Notes: a model not told the origin generated them from the letters alone. A DNA stretch of 64,000 bases from Methylobacterium sp. WL1 (GCF_008000895.1 NZ_CP042823.1:2297001-2361000), one strand, 5' to 3'; shown: positions 27,933 through 38,505, numbered from the stretch's first letter. Program-made: numbers and translations.

Positions 27933-29288
27933 ATGCGGATTGCGATGATTGGGGCCGGGTATGTGGGCCTGGTGTCCGGGGCCTGCCTGGCCGATTTCGG
28001 CCACAGCGTGGTCTGCATCGACCGCGACCCGGACAAGATCGCGAGCCTGAACGCCGGCCGCATGCCGATCTACGAGCCCGGGCTCGACGCCCTCGTCGCC
28101 GAGAACGTCCGCCAGGGCCGCCTCGCCTTCGGCTCCAGCCTGCAGGACGCCGTGGCCGAGGCCGACGCGGTGTTCATCGCGGTGGGGACCCCCTCGCGGC
28201 GCGGCGACGGCTTCGCCGACCTGTCCTTCGTGTTCGATGCCGCCCGGGAGATCGCCGGGGCGCTCTCGGGCTTCACCGTGGTGGTGACGAAGTCGACGGT
28301 CCCGGTGGGCACCGGCGACGAGGTCGAGCGCATCATCCGTGACTTGCGGCCCGAGGCGGATGTCGCCGTGGCGTCGAACCCGGAATTCCTGCGCGAGGGC
28401 GCGGCGATCTCCGACTTCAAGCGTCCGGACCGGATCGTGGTCGGCAGCGAGGATCCCCGCGCCGAGGCGGTGATGCGCGAGGTCTACCGGCCGCTCTATC
28501 TCAACGCCGCGCCGATCGTGGTGACCAGTCGCCGCACGGCGGAGCTGACCAAGTACGCCGCCAACGCATTCCTGGCCGCCAAGATCACCTTCATCAACGA
28601 GATCGCCGACCTGTGCGAGGAGGTCGGCGCCGATGTGCAGCAGGTGGCCCGCGGCATCGGCCTCGACAACCGGATCGGCAGCAAGTTCCTGCATGCCGGC
28701 CCTGGCTACGGCGGCTCGTGCTTCCCGAAGGACACGCTGGCTCTGGTCAAGACCGCCCAGGATGCCGGCACGCCGCTGCGGCTGGTCGAGACCGTGGTGG
28801 CGGTCAACGATCAGCGCAAGCGCGCCATGGCCCGCAAGGTGATCAAGGCCTGCGGCGGCAGCGTCCGGGGCAAGACCGTGTCGCTGCTCGGCCTGACCTT
28901 CAAGCCCGACACCGACGACATGCGCGAGGCGCCGTCCCTGTCGATCGTGGCCGGCCTTCAGGATGCCGGCGCCAAGGTGCGCGCCTATGACCCGGAGGGG
29001 ATGGAGCAGGCCCGGCCGCTTTTGCCGGGGGTGGACTTCGCGCAAGACGCCTACGCTTGCGCGGATGGCGCGGACGCCTTGGTGATCGTCACCGAGTGGA
29101 ACGCGTTCCGGGCGCTCGATCTCGACCGGCTGCGGCAGATCATGGCGCCGGCCGGGTCCGCGCCCGTGCTCATCGACCTGCGCAACATCTACGATCCCGA
29201 GACGGCCGAGCGCCACGGTTTCACCTATCGCGGCGTCGGACGATCCAAGGATAGCGCCAAGGATTATGCCGCTCCGGGCACGTCTTGA
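27933..29288 (+). CDS. ugd: UDP-glucose 6-dehydrogenase (RkpK-like)
   Basis: A 451-residue enzyme that oxidises UDP-glucose to UDP-glucuronate with two NAD+. The Rossmann motif GAGYVGLVSG opens the protein, and the catalytic thiol is Cys263 in GYGGSCFPKD. The middle helix TAELTKYAANAFLAAKITFINE is intact. The family includes RkpK of rhizobial K-antigen synthesis; here it precedes the PKS and capsule genes, so it probably supplies a uronic acid for the capsule. Confidence 0.95.
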   Translation: MRIAMIGAGYVGLVSGACLADFGHSVVCIDRDPDKIASLNAGRMPIYEPGLDALVAENVRQGRLAFGSSLQDAVAEADAVFIAVGTPSRRGDGFADLSFVFDAAREIAGALSGFTVVVTKSTVPVGTGDEVERIIRDLRPEADVAVASNPEFLREGAAISDFKRPDRIVVGSEDPRAEAVMREVYRPLYLNAAPIVVTSRRTAELTKYAANAFLAAKITFINEIADLCEEVGADVQQVARGIGLDNRIGSKFLHAGPGYGGSCFPKDTLALVKTAQDAGTPLRLVETVVAVNDQRKRAMARKVIKACGGSVRGKTVSLLGLTFKPDTDDMREAPSLSIVAGLQDAGAKVRAYDPEGMEQARPLLPGVDFAQDAYACADGADALVIVTEWNAFRALDLDRLRQIMAPAGSAPVLIDLRNIYDPETAERHGFTYRGVGRSKDSAKDYAAPGTS

Positions 29289-29657
29289 GCGTTGGCGGAC
29301 CAGCGATGAGCCGTCCCGTTGCGGTTCTAGATCTGCAGGCTGCTGCAAAGATCTCTTTGGAAAACCCTCGCGGCCCGGGTAGACGGGCTCCGTCCGCCGA
29401 CGCGCAACTGTGGCATTTCGATGGTCGCGCGACCGTCTCAACAGGCCGTCATGCCGAGCAAACTTGGCATTTCGGCCGCCGGCACTGGACTGCAGTCTGA
29501 TGAATACATGTCACAGCGCGGCGCAATCTGGCCGGGCGGGGATGACCTTGCCTGGGGGCAGGTTGGACACCGCAATGGTGCCACAGTAAGGGGTGAGACG
29601 GTACTCACTCGTCGCGAGCCGAGCCGACTTCCGATAACGAGCGTGTGCGAACCGAAC
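29289..29657. promoter_or_regulatory. Leader of the polyketide synthase gene with repeated motif
   Basis: About 370 bases lie between ugd and the conserved PKS start. The PKS frame stays open here to 29421, but the encoded residues look non-conserved. TGGCATTTCG is present at 29411-29420 and again about 53 bases later. A small palindrome GTGAG-N6-CTCAC lies at 29593-29608. These may be regulator sites; the evidence is weak. Confidence 0.3.
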
Positions 29658-32600
29658 GTGACACAACGTACAGACATTGCGATCGTCGGACGCGCATGCC
29701 GACTGCCCGGGGCCCCCAGCGTCGATGGGCTATGGCAACTCCTGTCCGAGGGACGCTGCGCCGTCAGCAAGGTTCCCAGTGACCGCTTCTCCCTCGACCG
29801 GTTCGCGCATCCGCGCGCCCAGGAGCGCGGGAAGAGCTACACCTGGGCCGCGGGCGTCATCGACGATATCTGGTCGTTCGACCCGGCCGTGTTCGGCATC
29901 TCGCCCCGCGAGGCCGAGCAGATGGATCCGCAGCAGCGGATGCTGCTGGAGCTGACCTGGGAAGCCCTCGAGGATGCAGGCCTGCGCCCGTCGAGCGTGG
30001 CCGGCAGCAACATCGGCGTGTTCGTCGGCGCCTCGTCGCTCGATTACGGCAACCTGCGCATCCTCGACGCGGCCTCCGGCGACGCCTACGCGGCCACCGG
30101 CAACACGCTCTCGATCATCTCGAACCGCATCTCGTATATCTTCGATCTGAAGGGCCCGAGCTTCACGGTCGACACGGCCTGCTCGTCCTCCCTCGTCGCC
30201 TTCGACAACGCCGTGCAGGCGATCCAGTCGGGCCGCGTTGACACCGCGGTCGTGGCCGGCGTCAACGTGCTGGCGAGCCCGTTCAACTTCATCTGCTTCT
30301 CCACCGCGCAGATGCTCTCGCGCACCGGCCTGTGCCAGGCGTTCTCGAAGAACGCAGACGGCTACGTGCGCTCCGAGGGTGGCGTGGTGTTCGTGCTGCA
30401 ATCGGCCGAGGCCGCGCGGCGCAACGGCGCCACCGTGCGCGCCCGGATCGTGGCCTCGGGCATCAATTCCGACGGTCGCACCACCGGCATCTCGCTGCCG
30501 TCGGGCTACGCCCAGGGTGCCCTGCTGGAGCGGGTGTACCGCGACGCGGAGATCGGCCTCGACGACCTCGCCTTCATGGAGGCGCACGGCACCGGCACCC
30601 CGGTGGGCGACCCGATCGAGGCCTCGGCCATCGGGACCAAGCTCGGGCGCGGCCGTCAGGCGCCGCTGCCGATCGGCTCGATCAAGACGAATATCGGCCA
30701 CACCGAGCCGGTTTCCGGCCTCGCCGGCCTGATGAAGGCGACGCTGGCGCTGGAGCACAATCTCGTGCCGCCCTCGCTGCACGCGGCCGAGCTGAATCCC
30801 GACATCCCGTTCGACGAGTTGAACCTCAGCGTCGTCCGCGAGGCGCTGCCGATCACCCGCGGTCCGCGCGAGCGCTACGCGGGCGTGAACTCCTTCGGCT
30901 TCGGCGGCACCAACGCGCACGTCGTGATCACCGACGGCAACGTCGGCACGCAGGCGGCGGAGGCCACCCCGGCGCCGTCCGCGCAGGTTCTGCTGCTCTC
31001 GGCCCAGACCCGCGCCGCGCTGAACGAGCTCGCCCTCGACTATGCCGAGCGGCTCGAAGCCGAGCCCGGCCGGATCGCCACGGTGGCCGCCGCGGTCGCG
31101 CACCGGCGCGAGCGCCTGCCCGCCCGCCTGGCGATCACGCTGGACGGCAAGACCGACGTGGCCGCCGCCCTGCGCGCCGTAGGCGAGGGCGAGGATGCCC
31201 AGGACGCCTTCACCGGCACCGCGGTCGACCGCGCCGCCGAGGTGGCGTTCGTCTATTCCGGCAATGGTAGCCAGTGGGCCGGCATGGGCCGCGAGGCCTA
31301 CGAGGAGAACCCGACCTTCCGGGCCGCCTTCGACCGGGTCGACACCCTGTTCCAGGCCTATGCCGACTGGTCGCTGAAGCAGGCCCTCTACGCCGAGGAC
31401 CTCGACGAGCGCCTGGCGCTCACCAGCGTCTCGCAGCCGCTGATCTTCGCCATCGAGAGCGCCTCGACGGCGGCCCTCAAGGCCAAGGGCCTGATCCCCT
31501 CTTACGTGCTCGGCCACAGCGTCGGCGAGATCGCCGCCGCCGAGGCGGCCGGCGTCCTGAGCCTCGAGGACGCGGTCCGAGTCATCTACTATCGCAGCCA
31601 CCACCAGGAGACGACGCACGGCCAGGGTACCATGGCGGTGCTGCTGATGCCGTCCGAGGAGGTCGAGGCTTTCCTCAAGGACTACCCGTCCCTCGACATC
31701 GCCGCCTACAATAGCCCGAAGGCCGTCACGGTCGCCGGGCCGGTGGCCGACATCGAGGCCGCCCTGAAGGCGCTGTCGCGCAAGCGCCGTCGCGGCCGCA
31801 AGCTCGACCTGGCCTACGCCTTCCACGGGCGCCTGATGGACCCGACCGAGAAGCCGCTGCTGCGCGATCTCGCCGGGCTGAAGGCGAAGGCCGGCACCAC
31901 CGCGATGGTCTCCACCGTCACCGGCAGCGTGCTGGAGGGCGACAATTTCGGCGCCGGCTACTGGTGGCGCAACATCCGTGAGCCGGTGCGCTTCAGCGAG
32001 GCCGTGCAGGATGCCACCCGCCGCGGCGCCCGCGTGTTCGTCGAGGTCGGCCCGCGCGCGACGCTGATGTCCCATGTCGGCGACGCGGTCGAGCCGCTCG
32101 GCATCGAGACCGCCACGGTCGGCGTCATGCACCGCAAGGCGTCGGGCGGCGACCCGATCGCCAAGGCGGTCAGCGCCGCCCTGGTCCAGGGCGCGCAGGT
32201 CGACGAATCCCTGCTCTTCGGCGACGCCCCCCGGGGCGACGTGCGCCTGCCGACCTATCCGTGGCAGCGGCGTCCGTTCCGCCTGGCCGACACCCCGGAG
32301 AGCGTCGGCGCGATGAGCGCCCGCCCCTACCACCCGCTGATCGGATCGCGGACCACCTTCGACGGCCTGGAGTGGAACGGCTTCGTCGATCCGGCCACCC
32401 TGCCCGAGCTGGAGGATCATCGGGTCGACGGCCAGGTGATCATGCCCGGCGCCGGCTTCGTCGAGATGGCGCTGGCCTGCGTCCGCGAGGCGATGCGCCA
32501 CGACGAGGTGGTGCTGGCCGATTTCGAGATCCTGTCGCCCATGGTGTTCGCCGAGGAGGCCCTGCGCGAGGTCGCGGTGCGTCTGTCGGGGACCGGCAAC

Positions 32601-35600
32601 GGCATCCAGGTCCTCAGCCGCCCGCGCCTGACCCAGACCCCCTGGCAGCTCCACGCCCAGGCCAAGATCGTCGACGGCACGTTCACGGCTCCGAAGGCGC
32701 CCGACCTGAACGGGTTCGACTTCGACACCGCCGGCGAGCAGGTCCTGTCCGGCGACGCGCTCTACGGCCGCGCCCGGGCCTCGGGCCTCGGCTTCGGCCC
32801 GAGCTTCCAGCAGGTCGCCATGAGCGCCCGGCTGGATGATACCACCATCGTGTCCGACCTGCTGCCGGCCGTGGCCGACGACCGGTTCACCCTGGTCCCG
32901 GCCCGCCTCGACGCCTGCTTCCACGGGCTGATCCTGCTGTTCGCCGACCTGCTCGGCGAGAACGCCGGCAAGGCCTACATCCCGGTGCGCTTCGGCGAGG
33001 TGCGGCTTCTGCGCCCCGGTGCGGTGATCGCCCGTTCGATCATCCGGACGCGCCGCTGCAACGAGCGCTCGATCCTGGCCGACTTCACCCTGCTCGACGC
33101 CGACGGCGCAGTGGTCGCCACGATCCGCGAGGGCCGTTTCCAGGCCCTGCGCGCCAAGGGCGGCGGCGACCTCTCGGCCTTCGCGATCTCGCAGGTGCCG
33201 GAACTCGCCACCGAGCCGACCGCGATCCCGATGGAGCGCCGGCCGAGCGTGGCCGCCCGCCTGCGTCCGCTCACCGCCGAGGCGAAGGGGCCGGCCGACG
33301 CCGCCCTGTCCCCGGGCCACCTCCTGCTGGAGGGTTGGGCGACCTCGCTGGCCTATCGTCTCGCCTCCGGGCTGGCCGAGGGCGGGACCGTCTCGGTCGC
33401 CGACCGGCGGGTGCCCGAGGCCCTGCGCCCCTGGGTGCTGAACGCGCTCTACGCCCTGGAGAGCAGCGGCCTGGCCGAACGTGCCGGCCAGAACTGGACC
33501 CTGGGCGAAGACGGCTCGGCGCTGCCGGCTCCCGACGAGATCATGCGCTGGATCGCGGGCGACCACCCGGATCTCTCCGCCGAACTGGTGCTGATTGCCG
33601 ATGTCGGCGCCATGGTCGATCGGCTGCTCGCGGGCAAGCTGACCGAGGCCCCGGCCTTGCCTCAGGGCGCGATCGACGCCTTCGTCATGCGCTCGGCCAC
33701 CGCCCGCCACACGGCCGACGTGGTCGCCGGCCTGATCGAGGCCAGCCGCGGACACCTACCGAAGGAGCGCGCCCTGCGGGTCCTGCAGGTCGGCTTCGGC
33801 CCGCTCTCCGCCCAGGCTGCGGCCTTCGCCGCCGCGGCCGAGGCCCGGCTGACCGTGTTCGAGGCGGATCGCCGGCTCGCCGAGCGTGCCCGCCTGTCGC
33901 TCACCAACGGCGCCGCCGTCGTCGAGGCTGCCGACGAACTCGCCCCCGGCAGCTTCGACCTGATCCTGGCGGCCGGCAGCCTGCATCGCGGCGACCGCGC
34001 CCTGCCGGGGCAGCTCTCCGGGGCGCTCGCCACCGGTGGCCTGCTGGTGGCCGTGGAGCCGGGCGCGTCCCTGTTCCGCGACCTCGTGTTCGGCCTCACG
34101 GGCGGCTGGTTCGAGGAGGCCGTGGGCGGCATGCCCGTCGGCCGCCTCGAGGATATCGAGGGCTGGCAGCGCACGCTCAGCGCCCACGGCCTGGTCAAGG
34201 TCGCGGTGGAGCGCGCGGCGTCGGCCAACGGCGACGACCTGCTGCTGGTCGCCGAGGCCCCGGTGCGTCCGGGCCCCGCCCCGGCGCAGAGCTTCGCCTT
34301 CGTGATCGGCTCGGACGACGAGTTCGCGGCCGAGACGGCCTCGTCCCTGGCGACCCTGCTGGTCGCGGGCGGCGTGCACGTCTCGATCATCCTCGACTCC
34401 GAGACGTCGCTGATGGAGCTGGAGAAGGAGACCCCCGACACGGTGGTGTTCCTGGCCGGCGCCTTCACCCGCGGCGGCGAGGCGTCCGAGCGGCTGCGCG
34501 ACCGCTGCCTCAGCCTGAAGCGCTGCACGGAGCATCTCGGTGCCCGCCAGACCCGCCTGTGGGTCGTGGCGCCGGGCGCGACCCGCGACCGCGGCGGCCA
34601 GACCACCAACATCGAGGCCGGCGTGTGGGCGTTCTCCCGGACGCTCGCCAACGAGGCGCCGAACCTCGACGTGCGCCGCATCGACCTCTCGCCCGAGATG
34701 TCGTCGAAGCGGGCATCCGAGCGCCTGCGCGACCTCATCCTCTCCGGTACGCCGGAGACCGAGATCGTCCTCGACGACGAGCGGACGCAGGTCGTGCGCT
34801 TCCATGCCGGCCGGCCGAAGCACCGGGATCCGGCGGATGCCGTCCCGGCCGAGGCCGCGCGCCTGGAGCGCAGCAACACCGGCGGCCTCAACGAGATGGT
34901 TTGGGGTCCGGCCGAGCGCCGCACCCCCGGCAAGGGTGAGATCGAGATCGCGGTCGAGGCCACCGGCCTGAACTTCCGCGACGTCCTATGGGCGCTCTCG
35001 ATGCTGCCCGAGGAGATCCTGGAGGACGGCTTCGCCGGCCCCCGCCTTGGCCTCGAATGCGCCGGCCGCGTCACCGCCGTCGGCCCCGGCGTGAAGGGCG
35101 TCAAGGCCGGCGACCCGGTCGTCGCCTTCGCCCAATCGGGCTTCGCCACCCACATCGTGGTGCCCGAGATCGTCGTCGCGCCGAGTCCGCAGGGCCTGGA
35201 CCCGATGGCGGCCGCGACCGTCCCGGTGGCGTTCCTGACCGCCTATTACGGCCTCGTCTCCTGCGCCCGGATGCGGCGCGGCGAGTGGGTGCTGGTCCAT
35301 GGCGGCGCGGGCGGCGTCGGCCTTGCCGCGCTGCAGATCGCCAAGCTGAAGGGCGCGCGGGTCATCGCCACCGCCGGCTCCCGCGAGAAGCGGGCCCTGG
35401 TGAAGGCGCTGGGCGCCGAGCACGTGCTCGATTCCCGCTCCCTCGCCTTCGTGGACGAGATCCGGGCGATCACCGGCGACGGCGTCGACATCGTGCTGAA
35501 CAGCCTGTTCGGCGAGGCGATGGAGCGCTCGCTCAACGCCCTCCGGCCGTTCGGCCGCTTCGTCGAGCTGGGCAAGCGCGACTACGTCGCCAACACCCAT

Positions 35601-37103
35601 ATCGGCCTGCGTCCGTTCCGGCGGAACCTCAGCTACTTCGGCGTCGACCTGGATCAAGTGATCCAGCACCAGGGCGACGACGGCGCGCGGATGTTCCGGG
35701 AGGTCATGGCCCTGTTCAACGACGGCGGCCTCAAGCCCCTGCCCTACCAGCCGTTCACGGCGGCCGAGACCTCCGACGCGTTCCGGCTGATGCAGCAATC
35801 GGGTCACATCGGTAAGATCGTGATCAGCCCGCCCAAGGCCGGCACGATCATCAAGGAGACCAAGCGGCCGTTCACGGTCTCGGAGACCGGCGTCCACCTC
35901 GTGACCGGCGGCCTCGGCGGCTTCGGCCTGGAGGCGGCCCGCTGGCTCGTCGACAAGGGCGCCCGGCACCTCGTTCTCGCCGGCCGCAAGGGCGCGACCA
36001 CCGATGAGGCCAAGGCGATCGTCGCCGAACTCGCCGGGCGCGGCGTCAAGGTCGAGGCCAAGGCCGTCGACATCACCAGCCGTTCGGCGGTGGATCGCCT
36101 GATCGTGGAGATCGAGCAGGGTGGAAAGACGCTCGCGGGCGTTCTCCACGCCGCGGCGGTGCTTCAGGACGGCCTGATCGCCAACATCGACGCGGCGGCG
36201 CTGGACGCCGTGATCGGCCCGAAGGTGGTCGGCGCCCAGCACCTGGACGCCGCCACCCGGGACCGCAGCCTCGACTACTTCGTGATGTTCTCGTCGGCGA
36301 CGACGTTCATCGGCAACCCCGGCCAGGGCTCCTACGTCGCCGCCAACGGCTTCATGGAAGGCCTGGCCCGGCAGCGCCGTCGTCGCGGCCTGCCCGCGCT
36401 GGCGGTGGCCTGGGGCGCGATCGGCGATGTCGGCATGCTCGCCCGCAACAAGGCGGTCATGGAAGGCCTCGCCGGCCGTGTCGGCGTCACCCCGATGGAG
36501 GCGCGACGCTGCCTCGAGCTGATGGCGGACGCCTTGGAAAGCCAGGGGACCTCGCCGGACGAGGCGGTGATCGCCATCGCGGCGATGCATTGGGGCAAGG
36601 CGCGCGAGCGGCTCGCCACGATGCGCTCGCCGAGCTACGCCGGTCTCGGGTCGGATCAGCAGGCGGAGGCCGGCGGCGTCCAGGCGATCAACATCGGCGC
36701 GCTCCTCAAGGGAGGCGACGTGGATGCGGTCCGCAAGACGGTGTCGGACGCGATCGTCGAGGACATCGCGCGCATCCTGCGCCTGCCCAAGGACGATATC
36801 AGCCGCGTGCGCCAGCTCTCCGAGATCGGCCTCGACTCACTGATGGGCGTCGAACTCGGCGCCAGCCTGCAGGAGCGCTTCGCCCTCGATGCGCCGCCCG
36901 CCGGCCTGTCGTCCGGCATGACGGTCAACGAGTTGTCGGAGTCCTTAATTCAGGCGGTTTCCGCGCCCATGGATGAAGCGGCCGGTGTCGCGATGAGCCT
37001 CGTCTCGAAGCATATCGGTGGTGAGATCGACGCGCAGATGATGGCGCCGCTCAGGGAACTCATCGAGAAGACCAACAGCGAGCTCAAAGAGACCAACTCA
37101 TGA
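29658..37103 (+). CDS. Fully reducing type I polyketide synthase (RkpA-like), KS-AT-DH-(MT)-ER-KR-ACP
   Basis: A single-module iterative-type PKS of ~2,481 residues from the GTG at 29658; the frame is open to 29421, so the start is uncertain. KS triad: Cys175 (DTACSSS), His310 (EAHGTGTP), His348 (NIGH). AT: Ser621 in GHSVGEIAA. DH: His921 in HRVDGQVIMP. A degenerate methyltransferase-like stretch spans ~1335-1550. ER has GGAGGVG at ~1882-1888; KR has GGLGGFG at ~2084-2090 and Tyr2226 (GSYVAANG). ACP: Ser2394 in GLDSL. There is no thioesterase. The stop overlaps the oxoamine synthase ATG, so release is probably by condensation with an amino acid. The layout matches rhizobial RkpA of K-antigen loci. 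Confidence 0.92.
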   Translation: MTQRTDIAIVGRACRLPGAPSVDGLWQLLSEGRCAVSKVPSDRFSLDRFAHPRAQERGKSYTWAAGVIDDIWSFDPAVFGISPREAEQMDPQQRMLLELTWEALEDAGLRPSSVAGSNIGVFVGASSLDYGNLRILDAASGDAYAATGNTLSIISNRISYIFDLKGPSFTVDTACSSSLVAFDNAVQAIQSGRVDTAVVAGVNVLASPFNFICFSTAQMLSRTGLCQAFSKNADGYVRSEGGVVFVLQSAEAARRNGATVRARIVASGINSDGRTTGISLPSGYAQGALLERVYRDAEIGLDDLAFMEAHGTGTPVGDPIEASAIGTKLGRGRQAPLPIGSIKTNIGHTEPVSGLAGLMKATLALEHNLVPPSLHAAELNPDIPFDELNLSVVREALPITRGPRERYAGVNSFGFGGTNAHVVITDGNVGTQAAEATPAPSAQVLLLSAQTRAALNELALDYAERLEAEPGRIATVAAAVAHRRERLPARLAITLDGKTDVAAALRAVGEGEDAQDAFTGTAVDRAAEVAFVYSGNGSQWAGMGREAYEENPTFRAAFDRVDTLFQAYADWSLKQALYAEDLDERLALTSVSQPLIFAIESASTAALKAKGLIPSYVLGHSVGEIAAAEAAGVLSLEDAVRVIYYRSHHQETTHGQGTMAVLLMPSEEVEAFLKDYPSLDIAAYNSPKAVTVAGPVADIEAALKALSRKRRRGRKLDLAYAFHGRLMDPTEKPLLRDLAGLKAKAGTTAMVSTVTGSVLEGDNFGAGYWWRNIREPVRFSEAVQDATRRGARVFVEVGPRATLMSHVGDAVEPLGIETATVGVMHRKASGGDPIAKAVSAALVQGAQVDESLLFGDAPRGDVRLPTYPWQRRPFRLADTPESVGAMSARPYHPLIGSRTTFDGLEWNGFVDPATLPELEDHRVDGQVIMPGAGFVEMALACVREAMRHDEVVLADFEILSPMVFAEEALREVAVRLSGTGNGIQVLSRPRLTQTPWQLHAQAKIVDGTFTAPKAPDLNGFDFDTAGEQVLSGDALYGRARASGLGFGPSFQQVAMSARLDDTTIVSDLLPAVADDRFTLVPARLDACFHGLILLFADLLGENAGKAYIPVRFGEVRLLRPGAVIARSIIRTRRCNERSILADFTLLDADGAVVATIREGRFQALRAKGGGDLSAFAISQVPELATEPTAIPMERRPSVAARLRPLTAEAKGPADAALSPGHLLLEGWATSLAYRLASGLAEGGTVSVADRRVPEALRPWVLNALYALESSGLAERAGQNWTLGEDGSALPAPDEIMRWIAGDHPDLSAELVLIADVGAMVDRLLAGKLTEAPALPQGAIDAFVMRSATARHTADVVAGLIEASRGHLPKERALRVLQVGFGPLSAQAAAFAAAAEARLTVFEADRRLAERARLSLTNGAAVVEAADELAPGSFDLILAAGSLHRGDRALPGQLSGALATGGLLVAVEPGASLFRDLVFGLTGGWFEEAVGGMPVGRLEDIEGWQRTLSAHGLVKVAVERAASANGDDLLLVAEAPVRPGPAPAQSFAFVIGSDDEFAAETASSLATLLVAGGVHVSIILDSETSLMELEKETPDTVVFLAGAFTRGGEASERLRDRCLSLKRCTEHLGARQTRLWVVAPGATRDRGGQTTNIEAGVWAFSRTLANEAPNLDVRRIDLSPEMSSKRASERLRDLILSGTPETEIVLDDERTQVVRFHAGRPKHRDPADAVPAEAARLERSNTGGLNEMVWGPAERRTPGKGEIEIAVEATGLNFRDVLWALSMLPEEILEDGFAGPRLGLECAGRVTAVGPGVKGVKAGDPVVAFAQSGFATHIVVPEIVVAPSPQGLDPMAAATVPVAFLTAYYGLVSCARMRRGEWVLVHGGAGGVGLAALQIAKLKGARVIATAGSREKRALVKALGAEHVLDSRSLAFVDEIRAITGDGVDIVLNSLFGEAMERSLNALRPFGRFVELGKRDYVANTHIGLRPFRRNLSYFGVDLDQVIQHQGDDGARMFREVMALFNDGGLKPLPYQPFTAAETSDAFRLMQQSGHIGKIVISPPKAGTIIKETKRPFTVSETGVHLVTGGLGGFGLEAARWLVDKGARHLVLAGRKGATTDEAKAIVAELAGRGVKVEAKAVDITSRSAVDRLIVEIEQGGKTLAGVLHAAAVLQDGLIANIDAAALDAVIGPKVVGAQHLDAATRDRSLDYFVMFSSATTFIGNPGQGSYVAANGFMEGLARQRRRRGLPALAVAWGAIGDVGMLARNKAVMEGLAGRVGVTPMEARRCLELMADALESQGTSPDEAVIAIAAMHWGKARERLATMRSPSYAGLGSDQQAEAGGVQAINIGALLKGGDVDAVRKTVSDAIVEDIARILRLPKDDISRVRQLSEIGLDSLMGVELGASLQERFALDAPPAGLSSGMTVNELSESLIQAVSAPMDEAAGVAMSLVSKHIGGEIDAQMMAPLRELIEKTNSELKETNS

Positions 37104-38467
37104 CCGATACGGCACGGCCTGACGGCGGGCGCGCGGCGCTCGCCGGCTTCGTGACGAACCGCCTCGGACGCGCGACGCCGCGCCCGGCGCCCGTCAAGGC
37201 GGCTTCGCCAGCCGGGCAATCGGCCGCACAGAACTTCGAGAACCTGCCGGGCTACCGCGAGCTGCAGCTGCAGCGCCAGGCGGCGCAGCTGATCGGGCTG
37301 GGCAACCCGTTCTTTCGCGTCCACGACGCGAAGGCCGGTGCGACCACGCGGATCGACCAGAAGACCTTCACCAACTTCTCGTCCTACGACTATCTCGGCC
37401 TGAACGGGCATCCCCGGGTCAGCAACGCGGCCCGGGAGGCGATCGACGCCTACGGCACCTCCGCGTCGGCGAGCCGTGTGGTGGCGGGCGAGCGGCCGGG
37501 CCATATCAGCCTCGAGCAGGCCCTGGCCAAGCACTACCGCACCGAAGGCTGCATCGTGATGGTGAGCGGCCACGCCACCAACGTCACGACCATCGGGGCG
37601 CTCCTGGAAGCCGGCGACGTGATCTTCCACGACGCGCTGTCCCACAACAGCATCGTCACCGGCGCGCAGCTCTCCGGCGCCCAGCGCCGCTCCTTCGCGC
37701 ATAACGACCTCGACGCCCTGGAGAGCCTGCTCCAGAACACCCGCCACGAGCACCGCCGGGCGCTGATCGTGGTCGAGGGCCTGTACAGCATGGACGGCGA
37801 CGCGCCGGACCTCGCGGGTCTCGTCGCGCTCAAGAAGCGCTACGATGCGTGGCTTATGGTCGACGAGGCGCACGGCCTCGGCGTCACCGGCCGCACCGGG
37901 GCGGGCCTGTTCGAGCATTGCGGCGTCGACCCGAAGGAGGTCGACCTCTGGATGGGCACGCTGTCGAAGACGCTGTCGACCTGCGGCGGCTATATCTGCG
38001 GCCCGATCGCGCTGATCGAGTACCTCAAGCACACGGCGGGCGGCTTCGTGTACAGCGTCGGCATGTCGCCGCCCCTCGCCGCCGCCGCCGAGGCGGCGCT
38101 GGCGGTGATGCATGCCGAGCCGGAGCGGGTCGAGCGCCTGCGCCAGAACGGCACGCTGTTCCTCGCCACCGCCAAGAAGCTCGGCCTCGATACCGGCTTC
38201 AGCCTCGGCCTCGCGGTGGTGCCGATCATCGTGGGCGACTCCCTCAAGGCCGTGACCCTGTCGGACCGCCTGTTCCGCCGCGGCATCAACGTGCAGCCGA
38301 TCATCCACCCGGCCGTGCCCGAGCGGGCCTCGCGCCTGCGCTTCTTCCTCACCTCCGAGCACACCGCGGACCAGATCCGCGACACCGTGAACGCGGTGGC
38401 CGAGGAGATGATGGCGATCGACAAGGGCGGCTCGCTGATCGAGCAGCTTCTGGCCAAGCGCGGCTGA
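37100..38467 (+). CDS. Alpha-oxoamine synthase (RkpG-like; serine palmitoyltransferase/KBL family)
   Basis: A 455-residue PLP enzyme that condenses an acyl thioester with an amino acid, losing CO2. The PLP Lys290 sits in TLSKTLST, Asp255 and His258 in VDEAHGLG. FSSYDYLGLNGHP and YGTSASASRVVAGER are family hallmarks. Its ATG overlaps the PKS TGA (ATGA). A ~60-residue N-terminal extension may dock to the PKS ACP. Expected product: a 2-amino-3-ketone with the PKS chain, comparable to 3-ketosphinganine. The amino acid used cannot be read from sequence. Confidence 0.92.
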   Translation: MTDTARPDGGRAALAGFVTNRLGRATPRPAPVKAASPAGQSAAQNFENLPGYRELQLQRQAAQLIGLGNPFFRVHDAKAGATTRIDQKTFTNFSSYDYLGLNGHPRVSNAAREAIDAYGTSASASRVVAGERPGHISLEQALAKHYRTEGCIVMVSGHATNVTTIGALLEAGDVIFHDALSHNSIVTGAQLSGAQRRSFAHNDLDALESLLQNTRHEHRRALIVVEGLYSMDGDAPDLAGLVALKKRYDAWLMVDEAHGLGVTGRTGAGLFEHCGVDPKEVDLWMGTLSKTLSTCGGYICGPIALIEYLKHTAGGFVYSVGMSPPLAAAAEAALAVMHAEPERVERLRQNGTLFLATAKKLGLDTGFSLGLAVVPIIVGDSLKAVTLSDRLFRRGINVQPIIHPAVPERASRLRFFLTSEHTADQIRDTVNAVAEEMMAIDKGGSLIEQLLAKRG

Positions 38468-38505
38468 GCATCCGGACCGCGCCGGTCACGGCGCGTTCCA
38501 CCACC

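Noticed and set aside
29658..37103. PKS as a polyunsaturated fatty acid synthase
   Set aside because: It has one ACP, a KS-AT-DH-ER-KR-ACP single chain and an oxoamine synthase partner, unlike Pfa-type synthases with tandem ACPs.
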